A stretch of 64,000 nt of DNA from Pseudobdellovibrionaceae bacterium. Lineage in GTDB: Bacteria > Bdellovibrionota > Bdellovibrionia > Bdellovibrionales > UBA1609. Position 1 is the stretch's first letter. Each line of letters begins with the position of its first letter. The stretch covers positions 62,001 through 126,000 of the forward strand of contig CANEZP010000007.1 in the NCBI GenBank assembly GCA_947444305.1, in the 5' to 3' direction. Below are positions 51,078 through 60,119 of this stretch, in pieces. The position numbers and the translations under genes were made by a program. The notes beneath the pieces are model-generated. The model ran no database searches. It was given only the letters and a program-made list of their open reading frames with translations, and was not told the DNA's origin.

Positions 51078-53399
51078 TTAAAATTGAATTTGAGCGCCTA
51101 CTCCAGCACTTTTTTCCGTAAACATAAGTCCAGCCGACCAATTCCACGAAGGCCCGTACATGAAGCTGATTTCAAATTCGGTGTCTCGTTGGCCACCCCA
51201 GTCTGGTCGCCATGTGAAATCAGCGTCCGAGAAAAGAGTTTTGGTCCATTGAAATCGTTTTTCGACGTCAAGTCTGAAGCGACCTTCGTGATTGACCGAA
51301 ACTTGCGTGTCGATCAAAAGTGGGAGGATGTAGCCAACGCCGATTGTTCCGAAACCTTTTTCATCATAAAGGGATGCGCCGCCAAATACGTTAAAGAAGT
51401 TCGAAAACCAACGACGGTAAACGACATCACCCTCCGATTCCCAGTCTCTACCAAGCGAGAAATTCTTTCCGTCGATATTAGCGGTCTCTAAGTCAACTTG
51501 GACTTCGTCCCACGTGCGCATCAATCGAACTCCAGCTTTCGCGTGATTACTAGCCGCTTCTAATTTTGTATGCGTGTACAAATGTTCGTGCAGGTGTGGA
51601 TCGTGTGCATCGTGTTCCTCAACTTCGGGCGTGAGCTTGAAGTCGTTGTATCGCACGACCCGGGCCATACCGGTTTTCATATGGTAAAGATTATGGCAAT
51701 GAAGCATCCATTGTCCCGGCTCATTCGCGAAAAATTCAATTGTGCGAGATGAATGGGGAGGAACATCGACGGTGTGCTTGAGCGGCGATCGTTCGCCGCT
51801 GTCGTTGATGACCCGAAAGAAGTGTCCGTGAAAATGCATCGGATGATGCATCATTGTCTCGTTTTGAAATGTAAAGCGAACGACTTCTCCTTTACTGATC
51901 ATGAGTAAACGGTCTTGTTGGATGGTCTTTCCGTTTATGTGCCAGACGTAGCGCTCCATGTCTCCACCCAACACCAGCTTTACGTCGTGAACCTTCGCGT
52001 CCTTTGGAAAGGTGGTCGGCTGAAGAGCAGAAATATTATCAACCGTTAGAGTTTCCAGCGTCTTATCAGGAGTGCTTAGATCGCGTGAAGCCCGGTTTTG
52101 TTGCAACTGCGCATCAGATTGAGTGGACCAATCAATCGCTCTTTCAGGATTCATTACCATGGCTTTATTTACGGAGTGAGCTGCGTGGCTTATCGTACTA
52201 GCCTGGGCGTGACTTGCATGACTCGCAGGAGAGCCATGTGCTGAATGATCAACTATGTCCATCGCCATCTTATGCTCCGCGTGTCCTTCATGCGCAGACT
52301 TGTTAAGATGACCGCCGTGATCTTCTTTACTCATAGCTCCATGACCCGGATGCTCTCCGCCTCCACCATGCCCGCTGTGCACCATTCCGGCGTACATATT
52401 CGGCGGTGCTTTGCTTGGTGCAGGCACTTTCTCGCCCATCCCAATCCACGCTGACGCGAATCCTGTTACGTCTTGAGCCGTGGCGCGGATTTCGTAATTC
52501 TTATGCTCAGGCACGGTGAAGAGCACATCATAGGTCTCTGCCATGCCAATAAGAATCTCATTTGTCATGGTGGGTTTTATGTCCACTCCATCTGACGAGA
52601 TGGTTTGCATGGGTAAACCCATGTTTACGTAAAAGTAGCTCGAGGCGGCCGCATTGATAATCCGCAAGCGAATTTTTTCGCCCGGATGTGCGCTTAAGAG
52701 TTGAGAGTCGCGCTTGCCGTTTATGAGGAATGCATCATAGCCCACGTCGGATAAGTCCATGCCGCCCATCCGACTCCACTCGTTTGCCAAATGTGTTTTT
52801 AAGCCCCCAGCACGAATGGCGCCGATGTATGAGCGGACTGAATCTTTTTTATAAAGGTAATAATCTCTATCCTTACGCAAGTTGCGAAGTATCTGGTCTG
52901 CGTTTTCATCAGACCAGTCACTCAAGACCAGCACCGCATCTTTATCATACGCAATAGCCTTCTGTTTCGGCTGAATAACCAAAGCACCATACACACCTTT
53001 TTGCTCTTGAAGCATTGTGTGCGAATGATACCAAAAAGTACCGTTTTGCCGGATTTTAAATTTGAAAAGTCGTGAGGTACCGGCGTGAATCGGCGGAGTA
53101 TTGACGTAGGCAACCCCGTCTTCGAGTGGTGGAAGCAATAAACCATGCCAGTGAATCGATACTTCTTCTTTATTAAGTTTGTTTACAACCAGAATTTCTG
53201 CATCATCACCTTCGGTAAATTCAAGAGTTGGTGCGGGTATTCCCCCATTTACGGCTAACGCAAAATCGACTTCCTTTTTTCCGCTGATGTTCATTGGTTT
53301 GTTTTCAATTTCAAGTTCATATTTAACGGTTTTTGCTTCGGCTAACGCACTGAAGATCACGATTGAACCAAGCACCGATAAATTTTTGAGCAGCGTCAT
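51078..53399 (-). CDS. Multicopper oxidase (CopA/PcoA-like) fused to a CopB-like outer-membrane barrel
   Basis: 773 residues from ATG 53399 (ribosome site GGAGA). A Sec-type signal (no twin Arg) is followed by three cupredoxin domains with HWHG 83-86, YHSH 124-127, HPMHFHGH 519-526 and HCHNLYHM 568-574. A His/Met-rich insert spans about 341-408 (HSGHGGGGEHPGHG and related), as in CopA/PcoA. From about residue 621 the chain becomes strand-turn-strand, with LPLLIDTQVSVNHEGRF, FEISFMYGPSWNWSAGLMF and a terminal Phe, as in CopB/PcoB barrels. In other bacteria copA and copB are separate genes. The frame is continuous through the junction (599-621, rich in His). Confidence 0.88.
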   Translation of the reverse strand: MTLLKNLSVLGSIVIFSALAEAKTVKYELEIENKPMNISGKKEVDFALAVNGGIPAPTLEFTEGDDAEILVVNKLNKEEVSIHWHGLLLPPLEDGVAYVNTPPIHAGTSRLFKFKIRQNGTFWYHSHTMLQEQKGVYGALVIQPKQKAIAYDKDAVLVLSDWSDENADQILRNLRKDRDYYLYKKDSVRSYIGAIRAGGLKTHLANEWSRMGGMDLSDVGYDAFLINGKRDSQLLSAHPGEKIRLRIINAAASSYFYVNMGLPMQTISSDGVDIKPTMTNEILIGMAETYDVLFTVPEHKNYEIRATAQDVTGFASAWIGMGEKVPAPSKAPPNMYAGMVHSGHGGGGEHPGHGAMSKEDHGGHLNKSAHEGHAEHKMAMDIVDHSAHGSPASHASHAQASTISHAAHSVNKAMVMNPERAIDWSTQSDAQLQQNRASRDLSTPDKTLETLTVDNISALQPTTFPKDAKVHDVKLVLGGDMERYVWHINGKTIQQDRLLMISKGEVVRFTFQNETMMHHPMHFHGHFFRVINDSGERSPLKHTVDVPPHSSRTIEFFANEPGQWMLHCHNLYHMKTGMARVVRYNDFKLTPEVEEHDAHDPHLHEHLYTHTKLEAASNHAKAGVRLMRTWDEVQVDLETANIDGKNFSLGRDWESEGDVVYRRWFSNFFNVFGGASLYDEKGFGTIGVGYILPLLIDTQVSVNHEGRFRLDVEKRFQWTKTLFSDADFTWRPDWGGQRDTEFEISFMYGPSWNWSAGLMFTEKSAGVGAQIQF

Positions 53400-53454
53400 A
53401 TGTTTCTCCAAACTGAAATCAAGTTGTAAAACCGGAGTCTGATACGCGGAAATC

Positions 53455-53979
53455 CTAAAGCTGAGTTCGCACTCTCCAGCCGATCTCAACCGACGCAATT
53501 CCCGCACCAAGCGCCCCCATTAGCCACAGTAGCGCAGGAATCAATAGGATCTCGGCGCCAACAAACACGAAGACGCCGAGTGAAAGAAGAGACAAAATTA
53601 AAAATTGTAACAAACTATTGTTTCTGACCACTCTAAATTGTTCGATCGTTAAAGCTAAAGGCAGGGCTAAAGCGCTAACTCCAACAAACAGTGCTCCGCA
53701 AAAAACCATACAAAACGTATGCCCAGCAACCGCCATAAAAGAATTCATTAAATCGAATAGCGGAAAAAGATGAAGGCCAAATTGCGAACAAATAGATAAG
53801 GTGACCAGACTAAGCGCGAGATGGATGACCAAAACTCTTAGCAGTACATTCATAAAGCTCGGATTCAGCTCCCGCTGAATCCGACTCAGCACTGTCTCCC
53901 GAATTAATTGCGGAGGGGTAATTTCATCGGCGGCTAAATATTCTTGAAAACCTACTAGTGGTAAACTATCTTTTTTCAC
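53455..53979 (-). CDS. Four-helix membrane protein, likely anti-sigma factor
   Basis: 174 residues from GTG sharing one base with the sigma gene stop. A soluble N-terminus of about 40 residues (FQEYLAADEITPPQLIRETVLSRIQRE) precedes four membrane helices. This order, directly downstream of an ECF sigma gene, fits an anti-sigma factor that holds the sigma factor at the membrane. The N-terminal zinc-binding motif HxxxCxxC of the classical type is absent. It probably senses copper or envelope stress and controls the oxidase operon. Confidence 0.65.
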   Translation of the reverse strand: MKKDSLPLVGFQEYLAADEITPPQLIRETVLSRIQRELNPSFMNVLLRVLVIHLALSLVTLSICSQFGLHLFPLFDLMNSFMAVAGHTFCMVFCGALFVGVSALALPLALTIEQFRVVRNNSLLQFLILSLLSLGVFVFVGAEILLIPALLWLMGALGAGIASVEIGWRVRTQL

Positions 53980-54509
53980 TATTTACCTCCTTGCGAGGCT
54001 AAGATCTTGAGTCTGCGAATGGCTCGGCTGACCAGCTGACGCGCATTGGCCGGAGTCGTCTCTAGCCGAGCCGCAATCTCTTCAAAAGTCATATCTTCGT
54101 TGAAACGTAAACTGATGACCCTGCGCTGCTGCTCGGGCAGTTGTTCTGTTGTCTTAGAAATTGAGCTATCATTCGTGATTGCCGGCGTAGGAGCGTAATC
54201 GTCGTTCAATTCTTCCGCTTGATGCCGATTGCGCTTCCGAATAAAATCAAGCATCACGGTCTTACAAATCGCGAATAGCCAACCCCTAACGGGGAGTGAA
54301 GGGTCATACTTCGACCTTGTTCGATGAAGCTTTAAAAAAGTATTCTGGAAAACGTCATCCACTTGAGCGCGGTCCTTTAAATGTTTAACTAAAAAACCAT
54401 AAATCTTAGCCGAATGTCGATCGAACAAGTGGCGGAAGGCCTCTTCGCTGCCGCCTTGATAAGCTTGCATCAATTCCTCGTCGGTAGCATCGCTGAACGA
54501 AGTCATCAC
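53979..54509 (-). CDS. ECF sigma factor
   Basis: 176 residues. Region 2 is seen in EEAFRHLFDRHSAKIYGFLVKH and DDVFQNTFLKLHR, and region 4 in LPEQQRRVISLRFNEDMTFEEIAARL with the helix-turn-helix ARLETTPANARQLVSRAIRRLK. The start is GTG at 54509 with an ATG directly after it. It is the first gene of the leftward operon sigma - anti-sigma - oxidase-barrel - TRASH - heme protein. It lacks the C-terminal Cys domain of CorE-type copper sigma factors, so sensing should be done by the partner. Confidence 0.9.
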   Translation of the reverse strand: MMTSFSDATDEELMQAYQGGSEEAFRHLFDRHSAKIYGFLVKHLKDRAQVDDVFQNTFLKLHRTRSKYDPSLPVRGWLFAICKTVMLDFIRKRNRHQAEELNDDYAPTPAITNDSSISKTTEQLPEQQRRVISLRFNEDMTFEEIAARLETTPANARQLVSRAIRRLKILASQGGK

Positions 54510-54620
54510 ATATGCCCTAAGCTAGATACGCTCAGAATTGGACGAATGTGACACCCGCGCAAAATAAAGTGTCGAGGCAACTCTAGCGCTAATAGGGCCG
54601 CGTTCCTGAGAGAAAGCCGC

Positions 54621-55013
54621 TTACTCATTAATTTCTAACCTATTCAAAATTGGACATTCGGGTCGTGAATCGCCGTGACAGCTCTTGGCTAGGAGTCGAA
54701 GGCTATCTGCCATCTCTTGCATCTCTGAAATCTTTGTCTCGAGTGCCTTGATGTGAGTCATCGCGAGAGATTTCACTTCTTTGCTGGCGCGAGACTTGTT
54801 TCGCCAAAGCCCGATGAGCTTTTTTATCTCCTTCATAGAGAATCCTAGTCCGCGCGCCCTCCTTATGAACCTAAGAAATTGAATATCAGTCTTCGAGTAA
54901 ATTCGATAACCCGAGTCTGAGCGCATGGCCTTGGGCACCAGACCGATGGATTCATAGTGCCGGATCAATTTCGAATTGACGCCGGAAAGTTTAGCCAGTT
55001 CGCCGATATTCAA
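54621..55013 (-). CDS. cueR: MerR-family Cu(I)/Ag(I) activator CueR
   Basis: 130 residues. The N-terminal winged helix is of MerR type (MNIGELAKLSGVNSKLIRHYESIGL), followed by a coiled dimerisation helix and the metal loop CHGDSRPEC with Cys112 and Cys120, the same numbers as E. coli CueR. Ser77 occupies the position that distinguishes monovalent-metal sensors from divalent ones (Cys there). It is divergent from copA, with one MerR-type operator in each promoter, so it should activate both copA and itself. Confidence 0.94.
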   Translation of the reverse strand: MNIGELAKLSGVNSKLIRHYESIGLVPKAMRSDSGYRIYSKTDIQFLRFIRRARGLGFSMKEIKKLIGLWRNKSRASKEVKSLAMTHIKALETKISEMQEMADSLRLLAKSCHGDSRPECPILNRLEINE

Positions 55014-55048
55014 GGTTTCTCCTTACGTGCGATATCATAATGTATGTC

Positions 55049-55079
55049 ATCATAAGGCTTCCAACCGCTGGAAGGTCAA
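55049..55079 (-). promoter_or_regulatory. cueR promoter with CueR operator (19-bp spacer)
   Basis: On the minus strand: TTGACC (55074-55079), a 19-base spacer holding TTCCAGCGGTTGGAA, then TATGAT (55049-55054). The over-long spacer with a dyad is the hallmark of MerR-activated promoters, so cueR is probably autoregulated. Confidence 0.85.
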
Positions 55080-55161
55080 ACAAAGTGTTACGATGGATAA
55101 TCTAAAAAGCTGTTTGTTATCGGGACGCAACAGCCTCGTCCAAAATAATCTACCATTCCAC

Positions 55162-55192
55162 TTGACCTTCCAATCGCTGGAAGGCCGATAGT
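55162..55192 (+). promoter_or_regulatory. copA promoter with CueR operator (19-bp spacer)
   Basis: TTGACC (55162-55167), a 19-base spacer with the dyad CCTTCCAATCGCTGGAAGG, then GATAGT (55187-55192). The dyad matches the CueR site ACCTTCC-N7-GGAAGGT closely. Transcription should start about 50 bases before copA. Confidence 0.9.
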
Positions 55193-55251
55193 GTTGTAAG
55201 CGCAGCGGAACAGGTTTAAAAGCCTGAGGAGCGCGTTTAAAAGGAGTTCCT

Positions 55252-57645
55252 ATGAAACACGATAGCGGCCATAATCACCACGGGACTTTACCGACGGACG
55301 ACCATTCGTGCTGCTCAGTAAAGTCAAAAATGCCTGACCAAACCAAGGTAGTTGATCCCGTTTGTGGCATGACGATTGATCCCCTTACAGCTCGGGGCGG
55401 TAAATCCGAATTCGAGGGCATCACCTATTACTTCTGCAACCCGCTATGCAAAACTAAGTTTGACGCCGCTCCAGATGCTTATCTTTCAAAGTCAAAAATA
55501 GAGGCTACCGTAACCCCCGAGGACAGGAAGCGTATTTACACCTGCCCCATGCATCCCGAGGTGAGGCAGCAGGGTCCAGGCAATTGCCCGATTTGTGGAA
55601 TGGCGCTTGAGCCTGAAGAGGTCAGCCTCGCGGATGAACCCAATCCCGAGCTTGTTGATTTCACGAGACGGCTAAGGATCACCGCGGTTTTGACGATACC
55701 CCTTGTTTTGCTCGCGATGTCCGATGTCCTTCCTGGTCAACCTATCCAGCACTTCATTCCAGGGTGGATTAATTCGCTTATTCAACTTGCCCTCGCGACT
55801 CCCGTCGTTCTTTGGGGTGGGCTACCTTTCTTCGAGAGAGGTTGGACGTCGTTGAAGACATTGAAGTTAAATATGTTCACCCTTATCGCCATCGGTACAG
55901 GCGTCGCCTATGGCTACAGTCTAATAGCCACGGTCTTTCCTAATTTGTTTCCGGAAGACTTAAAGTCTCACGGAGGCATGGTGCCGCTGTATTTTGAAGC
56001 GGCAGCCGCTATTACGGCACTTGTCTTGCTCGGGCAAGTCTTGGAACTTCGGGCCCGCAGCCAGACCGGCAATGCCATCCGAGCTTTGCTCGGATTAGCG
56101 GCGAAGACGGCCAGACGGATTTCTCCCGATGGAAAAGAAGAAGACATAGGGATTGAACATATAATGATCGGCGACCGTCTTAGAGTCAGGCCCGGCGAAA
56201 AGGTACCTGTCGATGGCAAAATTATCGAAGGTCGAAGTTCAGTAGATGAATCTATGATCAATGGTGAATCTATACCTGTAGAGAAGGGGAGCGGCGATGG
56301 TGTCATCGGCGCGACAGTAAACGCAACCGGCTCATTTGTAATGGAAGCCACTCGGATCGGTTCAGATACCCTTCTTTCTCAGATTGTGAAAATGGTTTCG
56401 CAAGCGCAGCGCAGCCGCGCGCCGATTCAAAAACTCGCTGATCAGGTAGCGGCGTATTTTGTACCCGCCGTCGTTTTAATCGCGATCATTACTGCCCTCG
56501 TTTGGTTTTTAATTGGTCCAGATCCTGCGCTTACTTTCGCAATGGTGAATGCTGTTTCAGTGCTGATTATAGCTTGTCCATGCGCTCTAGGGCTTGCGAC
56601 TCCTATGTCCATTATGGTCGGGACTGGAAAAGGTGCAACGCATGGAGTTTTAATAAAAAGTGCTGAGGCGTTGGAGGCAATGGAGAGAATAACGACCCTC
56701 ATTGTTGATAAAACCGGTACGCTCACGCTCGACAAGCCAAAGCTCGCCGTCGTGAAAACCGTAGACGGATTTGGTGAAGACGAACTTTTGGGATTGAGCG
56801 CTGCTCTAGAGAAAGTAAGTGAGCACCCACTTGCCGAAGCCATCATTGAAGGTGCCATCCAGCGAGGTCTTAACCTTTCCTCAGTTCACGATTTTCACTC
56901 CATCACGGGGATGGGGGTTGAGGGGACCGTTAACGGCAAACGGGTGGTCATTGGAAATAAACGGCTCATGGAGAAGTATCAGATCAATGCATCTGAGCTA
57001 GCGACTATCGCAGAAGATCTTCAAAAATCAGGGCATGGGGTGGTGCTTGTCGCTATCGAGAATAAACCCGCCGGCATGATTGCCGTGAAGGACCCAGTGA
57101 AAGAATCAGCGAAAGAAGCGATCGCCTACTTTCAAAGTAAAAAGATCGAAATTATAATGCTGACCGGAGATAACAAGCATACGGCCGCAGCCGTCGCTAA
57201 AGAAGTGGGCATCGAACATTTCGAAGCGGAAGTATTACCGGAGCGAAAGAATGAAGTAGTTCGGGAGCTTCGCGCGAGTGGTAAAAGAGTAGCGATGGCG
57301 GGCGATGGGATCAACGATGCTCCTGCACTGGCGCAGGCCGACGTTGGCATTGCGATGGGCACCGGAACGGATGTCGCAATGGAAAGTGCTTCGATTACCC
57401 TATTAACTGGCGATCTTTCAGGGATCGTACGCGCCCATAAACTTAGCCAGCAGACGATGAGAAATATTCGCCAAAATTTATTCTTCGCGTTCGCATACAA
57501 TGTGGCGGGCGTCCCAATTGCCGCGGGTCTTCTTTACCCCGCATTCGGCCTTTTGCTAAATCCCATGATGGCGAGCCTTGCGATGAGCTTAAGTTCAGTG
57601 TCGGTGATCGCGAATGCACTTCGCTTGCGGCGTGCGAATATCTGA
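55252..57645 (+). CDS. copA: Cu(I)/Ag(I) P1B-type ATPase with YHS and heavy-metal-binding N-terminal domains
   Basis: 797 residues. A His/Cys-rich start (HNHHG, DDHSCCS) is followed by a YHS domain (DPVCGM ... [12 protein letters not shown], about 37-80) and an HMBD module (YTCPMHPEV ... [12 protein letters not shown], about 98-124) instead of the classical GMxCxxC domains. The core has [18 protein letters not shown] near 442, DKTGTLT near 486, EHPLAEA and [10 protein letters not shown]. It ends with [15 protein letters not shown], the MxxSS of Cu(I)-type P1B-1 pumps. It moves cytoplasmic Cu(I) to the periplasm for the oxidases and chaperones of the neighbouring operons. Activated by CueR. 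Confidence 0.95.
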   Translation: MKHDSGHNHHGTLPTDDHSCCSVKSKMPDQTKVVDPVCGMTIDPLTARGGKSEFEGITYYFCNPLCKTKFDAAPDAYLSKSKIEATVTPEDRKRIYTCPMHPEVRQQGPGNCPICGMALEPEEVSLADEPNPELVDFTRRLRITAVLTIPLVLLAMSDVLPGQPIQHFIPGWINSLIQLALATPVVLWGGLPFFERGWTSLKTLKLNMFTLIAIGTGVAYGYSLIATVFPNLFPEDLKSHGGMVPLYFEAAAAITALVLLGQVLELRARSQTGNAIRALLGLAAKTARRISPDGKEEDIGIEHIMIGDRLRVRPGEKVPVDGKIIEGRSSVDESMINGESIPVEKGSGDGVIGATVNATGSFVMEATRIGSDTLLSQIVKMVSQAQRSRAPIQKLADQVAAYFVPAVVLIAIITALVWFLIGPDPALTFAMVNAVSVLIIACPCALGLATPMSIMVGTGKGATHGVLIKSAEALEAMERITTLIVDKTGTLTLDKPKLAVVKTVDGFGEDELLGLSAALEKVSEHPLAEAIIEGAIQRGLNLSSVHDFHSITGMGVEGTVNGKRVVIGNKRLMEKYQINASELATIAEDLQKSGHGVVLVAIENKPAGMIAVKDPVKESAKEAIAYFQSKKIEIIMLTGDNKHTAAAVAKEVGIEHFEAEVLPERKNEVVRELRASGKRVAMAGDGINDAPALAQADVGIAMGTGTDVAMESASITLLTGDLSGIVRAHKLSQQTMRNIRQNLFFAFAYNVAGVPIAAGLLYPAFGLLLNPMMASLAMSLSSVSVIANALRLRRANI

Positions 57646-57684
57646 TAAAGGTCGATGGCGGGCGGGTGTAGATGAGTCATTCAT

Positions 57685-57765
57685 ATCCCGCTTGCCTTTT
57701 CAGCCGCTCAAACAGCCCGCAACGCCATTCAAGAAGAGTTAAAAAAGTTCAGAGCTGAACACTAA
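57685..57765 (+). pseudogene. 3' fragment of an arsC gene
   Basis: The frame FSAAQTARNAIQEELKKF ending in TAA at 57765 matches the C-terminus of the intact ArsC (RFRSARNAIQDKLEQFEK). Only about 26 codons remain, 40 bases after copA. As in the intact arsenic locus, it is followed by the promoter region of the HExxH lipoprotein gene, showing that an arsC-lipoprotein segment has been duplicated. Confidence 0.75.
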
Positions 57766-57911
57766 GAATCCTGTTCAGCCGTCAAGTAATTCAGCTCAAA
57801 GCCGCTTTTTGGCAATGTTGGTAATTGCTTCCCTGTCGCGCTGGGATGGAGGCGTATAAGCCAGCCCAGTGTCCTCTATAGCTGGCCTAGATATTGTTAA
57901 CTGCAGAGCTT

Positions 57912-59057
57912 GTGAGTAGATTCACATCCCGGTTTGACCGGTTCATTTATAGTGTAGGCATCATGTTATTGGTAACTGGATGTCCGGGTAAAAAGTCGAC
58001 TCATGACGGCAGCGCACCGGCATCGGCTGGAGTCGATGGTGGAAGCAGTCAAAATGGTGGATACGACTGGGGTGGTGGCGAGGCTATTAAGAGCCCACCT
58101 TCACTCGTGAAACGCACCATCGAGATTGCCCAGGCAGTCGCCGGTGAAAATAAAATCGATAAAAACATGTTTCGCCAATTTTTAATCTGGAGCATGACAA
58201 CTGTCGCGGATAACCAACGTTTTGATACAACTGTTCTATTCCCAAATTCGGGTGAGGGATTGATCGCAGATCTTGTAAAACTAACGGACAGCCCGGCGTT
58301 GTCGGCCCTCTCTTCGAAGAAAATCAAATTCCTCGAAAATGGTGACTGTCCCAGGCCTATGACAGAGCGATTCGCCGACGCGTCCGTATCCAAACACAAC
58401 CTCGACGCTGAAGTTTGTTTTAGCGTTGGTAATCTCTCACTGATTTCGCCATCTGATTTAACCAGGCAAGTGATGGGTCTCCTGTTGCACGAAGCTGTTC
58501 ATATGGCCGGCGGTGATGAAGAGCTCGCAATCAAGTTCCAAGAATCGTTTAACGTTTATTTCGGTATTCGGTTTGGTGAAATGCTCGGAGAAGCGTATCT
58601 CGCCAGTGTTATGCCTCAGCTTTTCGATGTCCTAAGTGATCTTGATCGAAACCAAGCGCAAATCCAACAGCAGACGCCAATTCCGCACATTTACGCGGTT
58701 TATGGTCGGGCGTACGGCACGCTTACCAGAATCCACGGCTTATCGGATGCGAGTGGCTTGAAGCTCAGACTCGGCCTGAAAGATGGAAAGGCTGCCGATG
58801 AGTTTTTCACAAAAGTAGAGCGACTAAAAGAGGCACTGGGCAACAGTTTTTATTTATCTGTCGGCGGTAAGCGAAGCCAGGTGTTTAATTATGAAGAGCT
58901 GGCAGTCTTAGACCTGGAGCTTCGCCGTTTGGGCAAAGATATGTACGATGCTTGGACAAAGCTGGAAAAGGCGTCTCTCTGTGATGAAGATGGTAATTTC
59001 CTCTATTTTCCCAAAACCTGGCTCCTGGAAGATACTTGCAAGAAGCCATTAACTTAA
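57912..59057 (+). CDS. HExxH lipoprotein (intact copy)
   Basis: 381 residues from GTG 57912, the start conserved in relics 39211 and 42931. The lipobox is LLVTGC. A Gly-rich linker (NGGYDWGGGEAIKSPP) precedes the main domain. The motif LLLHEAVHMAGGDEE near residue 195 gives HExxH, and FGEMLGEAYLAS shortly after may supply the third ligand, so a zinc peptidase is possible. Substrate unknown. It is convergent with the TIGR02147 gene, overlapping it by four bases. The region 57766-57911 is its conserved promoter block. Confidence 0.7.
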   Translation: MSRFTSRFDRFIYSVGIMLLVTGCPGKKSTHDGSAPASAGVDGGSSQNGGYDWGGGEAIKSPPSLVKRTIEIAQAVAGENKIDKNMFRQFLIWSMTTVADNQRFDTTVLFPNSGEGLIADLVKLTDSPALSALSSKKIKFLENGDCPRPMTERFADASVSKHNLDAEVCFSVGNLSLISPSDLTRQVMGLLLHEAVHMAGGDEELAIKFQESFNVYFGIRFGEMLGEAYLASVMPQLFDVLSDLDRNQAQIQQQTPIPHIYAVYGRAYGTLTRIHGLSDASGLKLRLGLKDGKAADEFFTKVERLKEALGNSFYLSVGGKRSQVFNYEELAVLDLELRRLGKDMYDAWTKLEKASLCDEDGNFLYFPKTWLLEDTCKKPLT

Positions 59058-59860
59058 AATTCGAACCAATCAAGATTTAAGCATCGGATCACTTCGTTAG
59101 GAGAAGTCTGAAGTCGTTCTACGAGAGTATCCATAAGTTTTCTAAGCTCGCCTCGAAACCACTCCGCATCTTCTTTCGACATTGACATAGGTACCGAGAG
59201 AAAATAGTCCGCCGGGCGGGGCGCTGGAAAATGCTCGCGCGCTTTATCTCGCCAATTCCTTCGGTGGTTATTTAAGAATTCAGAGGTGTCGTTGATTGAA
59301 GTGCCAATTGTCTGAGGCGTTAGGACGCCATCTTCGTACTTTACGATCTGGGTCTTGATAAAAAAGTCGACGATCTTCGCAGTTTTTTCTCGGCTAAGTT
59401 TCAAGAAATCCGCGAGTGCATCAATGTTTCGGTATTTCGGAAGGAAGAGCGCGATCCTTGCGGCACTATAGTACCAATTCGAATAGTAGATCCCTTTGTC
59501 GGAATCAGAAATTTCCCTAGCTCCGTCGTGCTTTACCGCTGAGAGCTTCGTCTGACGTTCTCGCAATTCATCCAAACGTTTTTGCCAGAAATTCTTTAGG
59601 TCTTTGGTGTCCGATCTTTGGCTCTGAATCAACAGGACGAAATACTCTGACGTCACCTCGTCAAAACCAAAGAAGATCGCCGTCGCCAACCCTTGCTCAG
59701 GAGTGAAGTGCCGATCGTGCTTTAAAACAGATGTTATTACGCTCGGCTGAACATTCAGATGCGCCGCCAAAGCGGAACCTTGCCCTCGGCCATTTCGTGG
59801 AAGTGCCCAAAGGAAATCATTTAAAAATCGTTTGTAATCCTTAAAATCGAATATCCACAT
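59054..59860 (-). CDS. TIGR02147-family regulator, second copy
   Basis: 268 residues from ATG 59860, which gives the typical family start MWIFDFKDYKRFLNDFL; a longer frame from 59917 lacks a ribosome site. The N-terminal helix-turn-helix (AAHLNVQPSVITSVLK) is followed by a second DNA-binding-like segment (FLKLSREKTAKIVDFFI, about 170). On the minus strand TATTAT stands six bases before the ATG, so the mRNA may again be leaderless. It lies tail-to-tail with the HExxH lipoprotein gene. Confidence 0.8.
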   Translation of the reverse strand: MWIFDFKDYKRFLNDFLWALPRNGRGQGSALAAHLNVQPSVITSVLKHDRHFTPEQGLATAIFFGFDEVTSEYFVLLIQSQRSDTKDLKNFWQKRLDELRERQTKLSAVKHDGAREISDSDKGIYYSNWYYSAARIALFLPKYRNIDALADFLKLSREKTAKIVDFFIKTQIVKYEDGVLTPQTIGTSINDTSEFLNNHRRNWRDKAREHFPAPRPADYFLSVPMSMSKEDAEWFRGELRKLMDTLVERLQTSPNEVIRCLNLDWFEF

Positions 59861-60002
59861 ACTTATATAATATCGGCTATTTATCGGCCCATCTTCACTA
59901 ATCTTGAAAAAAGGCATTCAAGTTTTCAAATAGAAATATATCGCATTGCGTTATTGCGTTGTATTTTGAGCCCACGCCACGGAGTTGGCTGAAGGGCAGA
60001 TC

Positions 60003-60119
60003 ATGGAAGACCGCTTAATGGATCTATTAGAAGCAATGGTCGAGGAGTCGCAGGATACCTCGATCACCACCCCAGTCGGAGACACTAAGTCCTGGGATGT
60101 TGAAGAATGGGAAGCCTGA
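60003..60119 (+). CDS. Very short frame, possibly a C-terminal gene remnant
   Basis: 38 codons (MEDRLMDLLEAMVEES, later DTKSWDVEEWEA) before a stop. The frame is open for 11 codons further upstream (from 59970). Protein-like composition but no recognised family. It may be the tail of a lost gene or a small acidic protein. It overlaps the start of the RecB-like remnant in another frame. Confidence 0.3.
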   Translation: MEDRLMDLLEAMVEESQDTSITTPVGDTKSWDVEEWEA

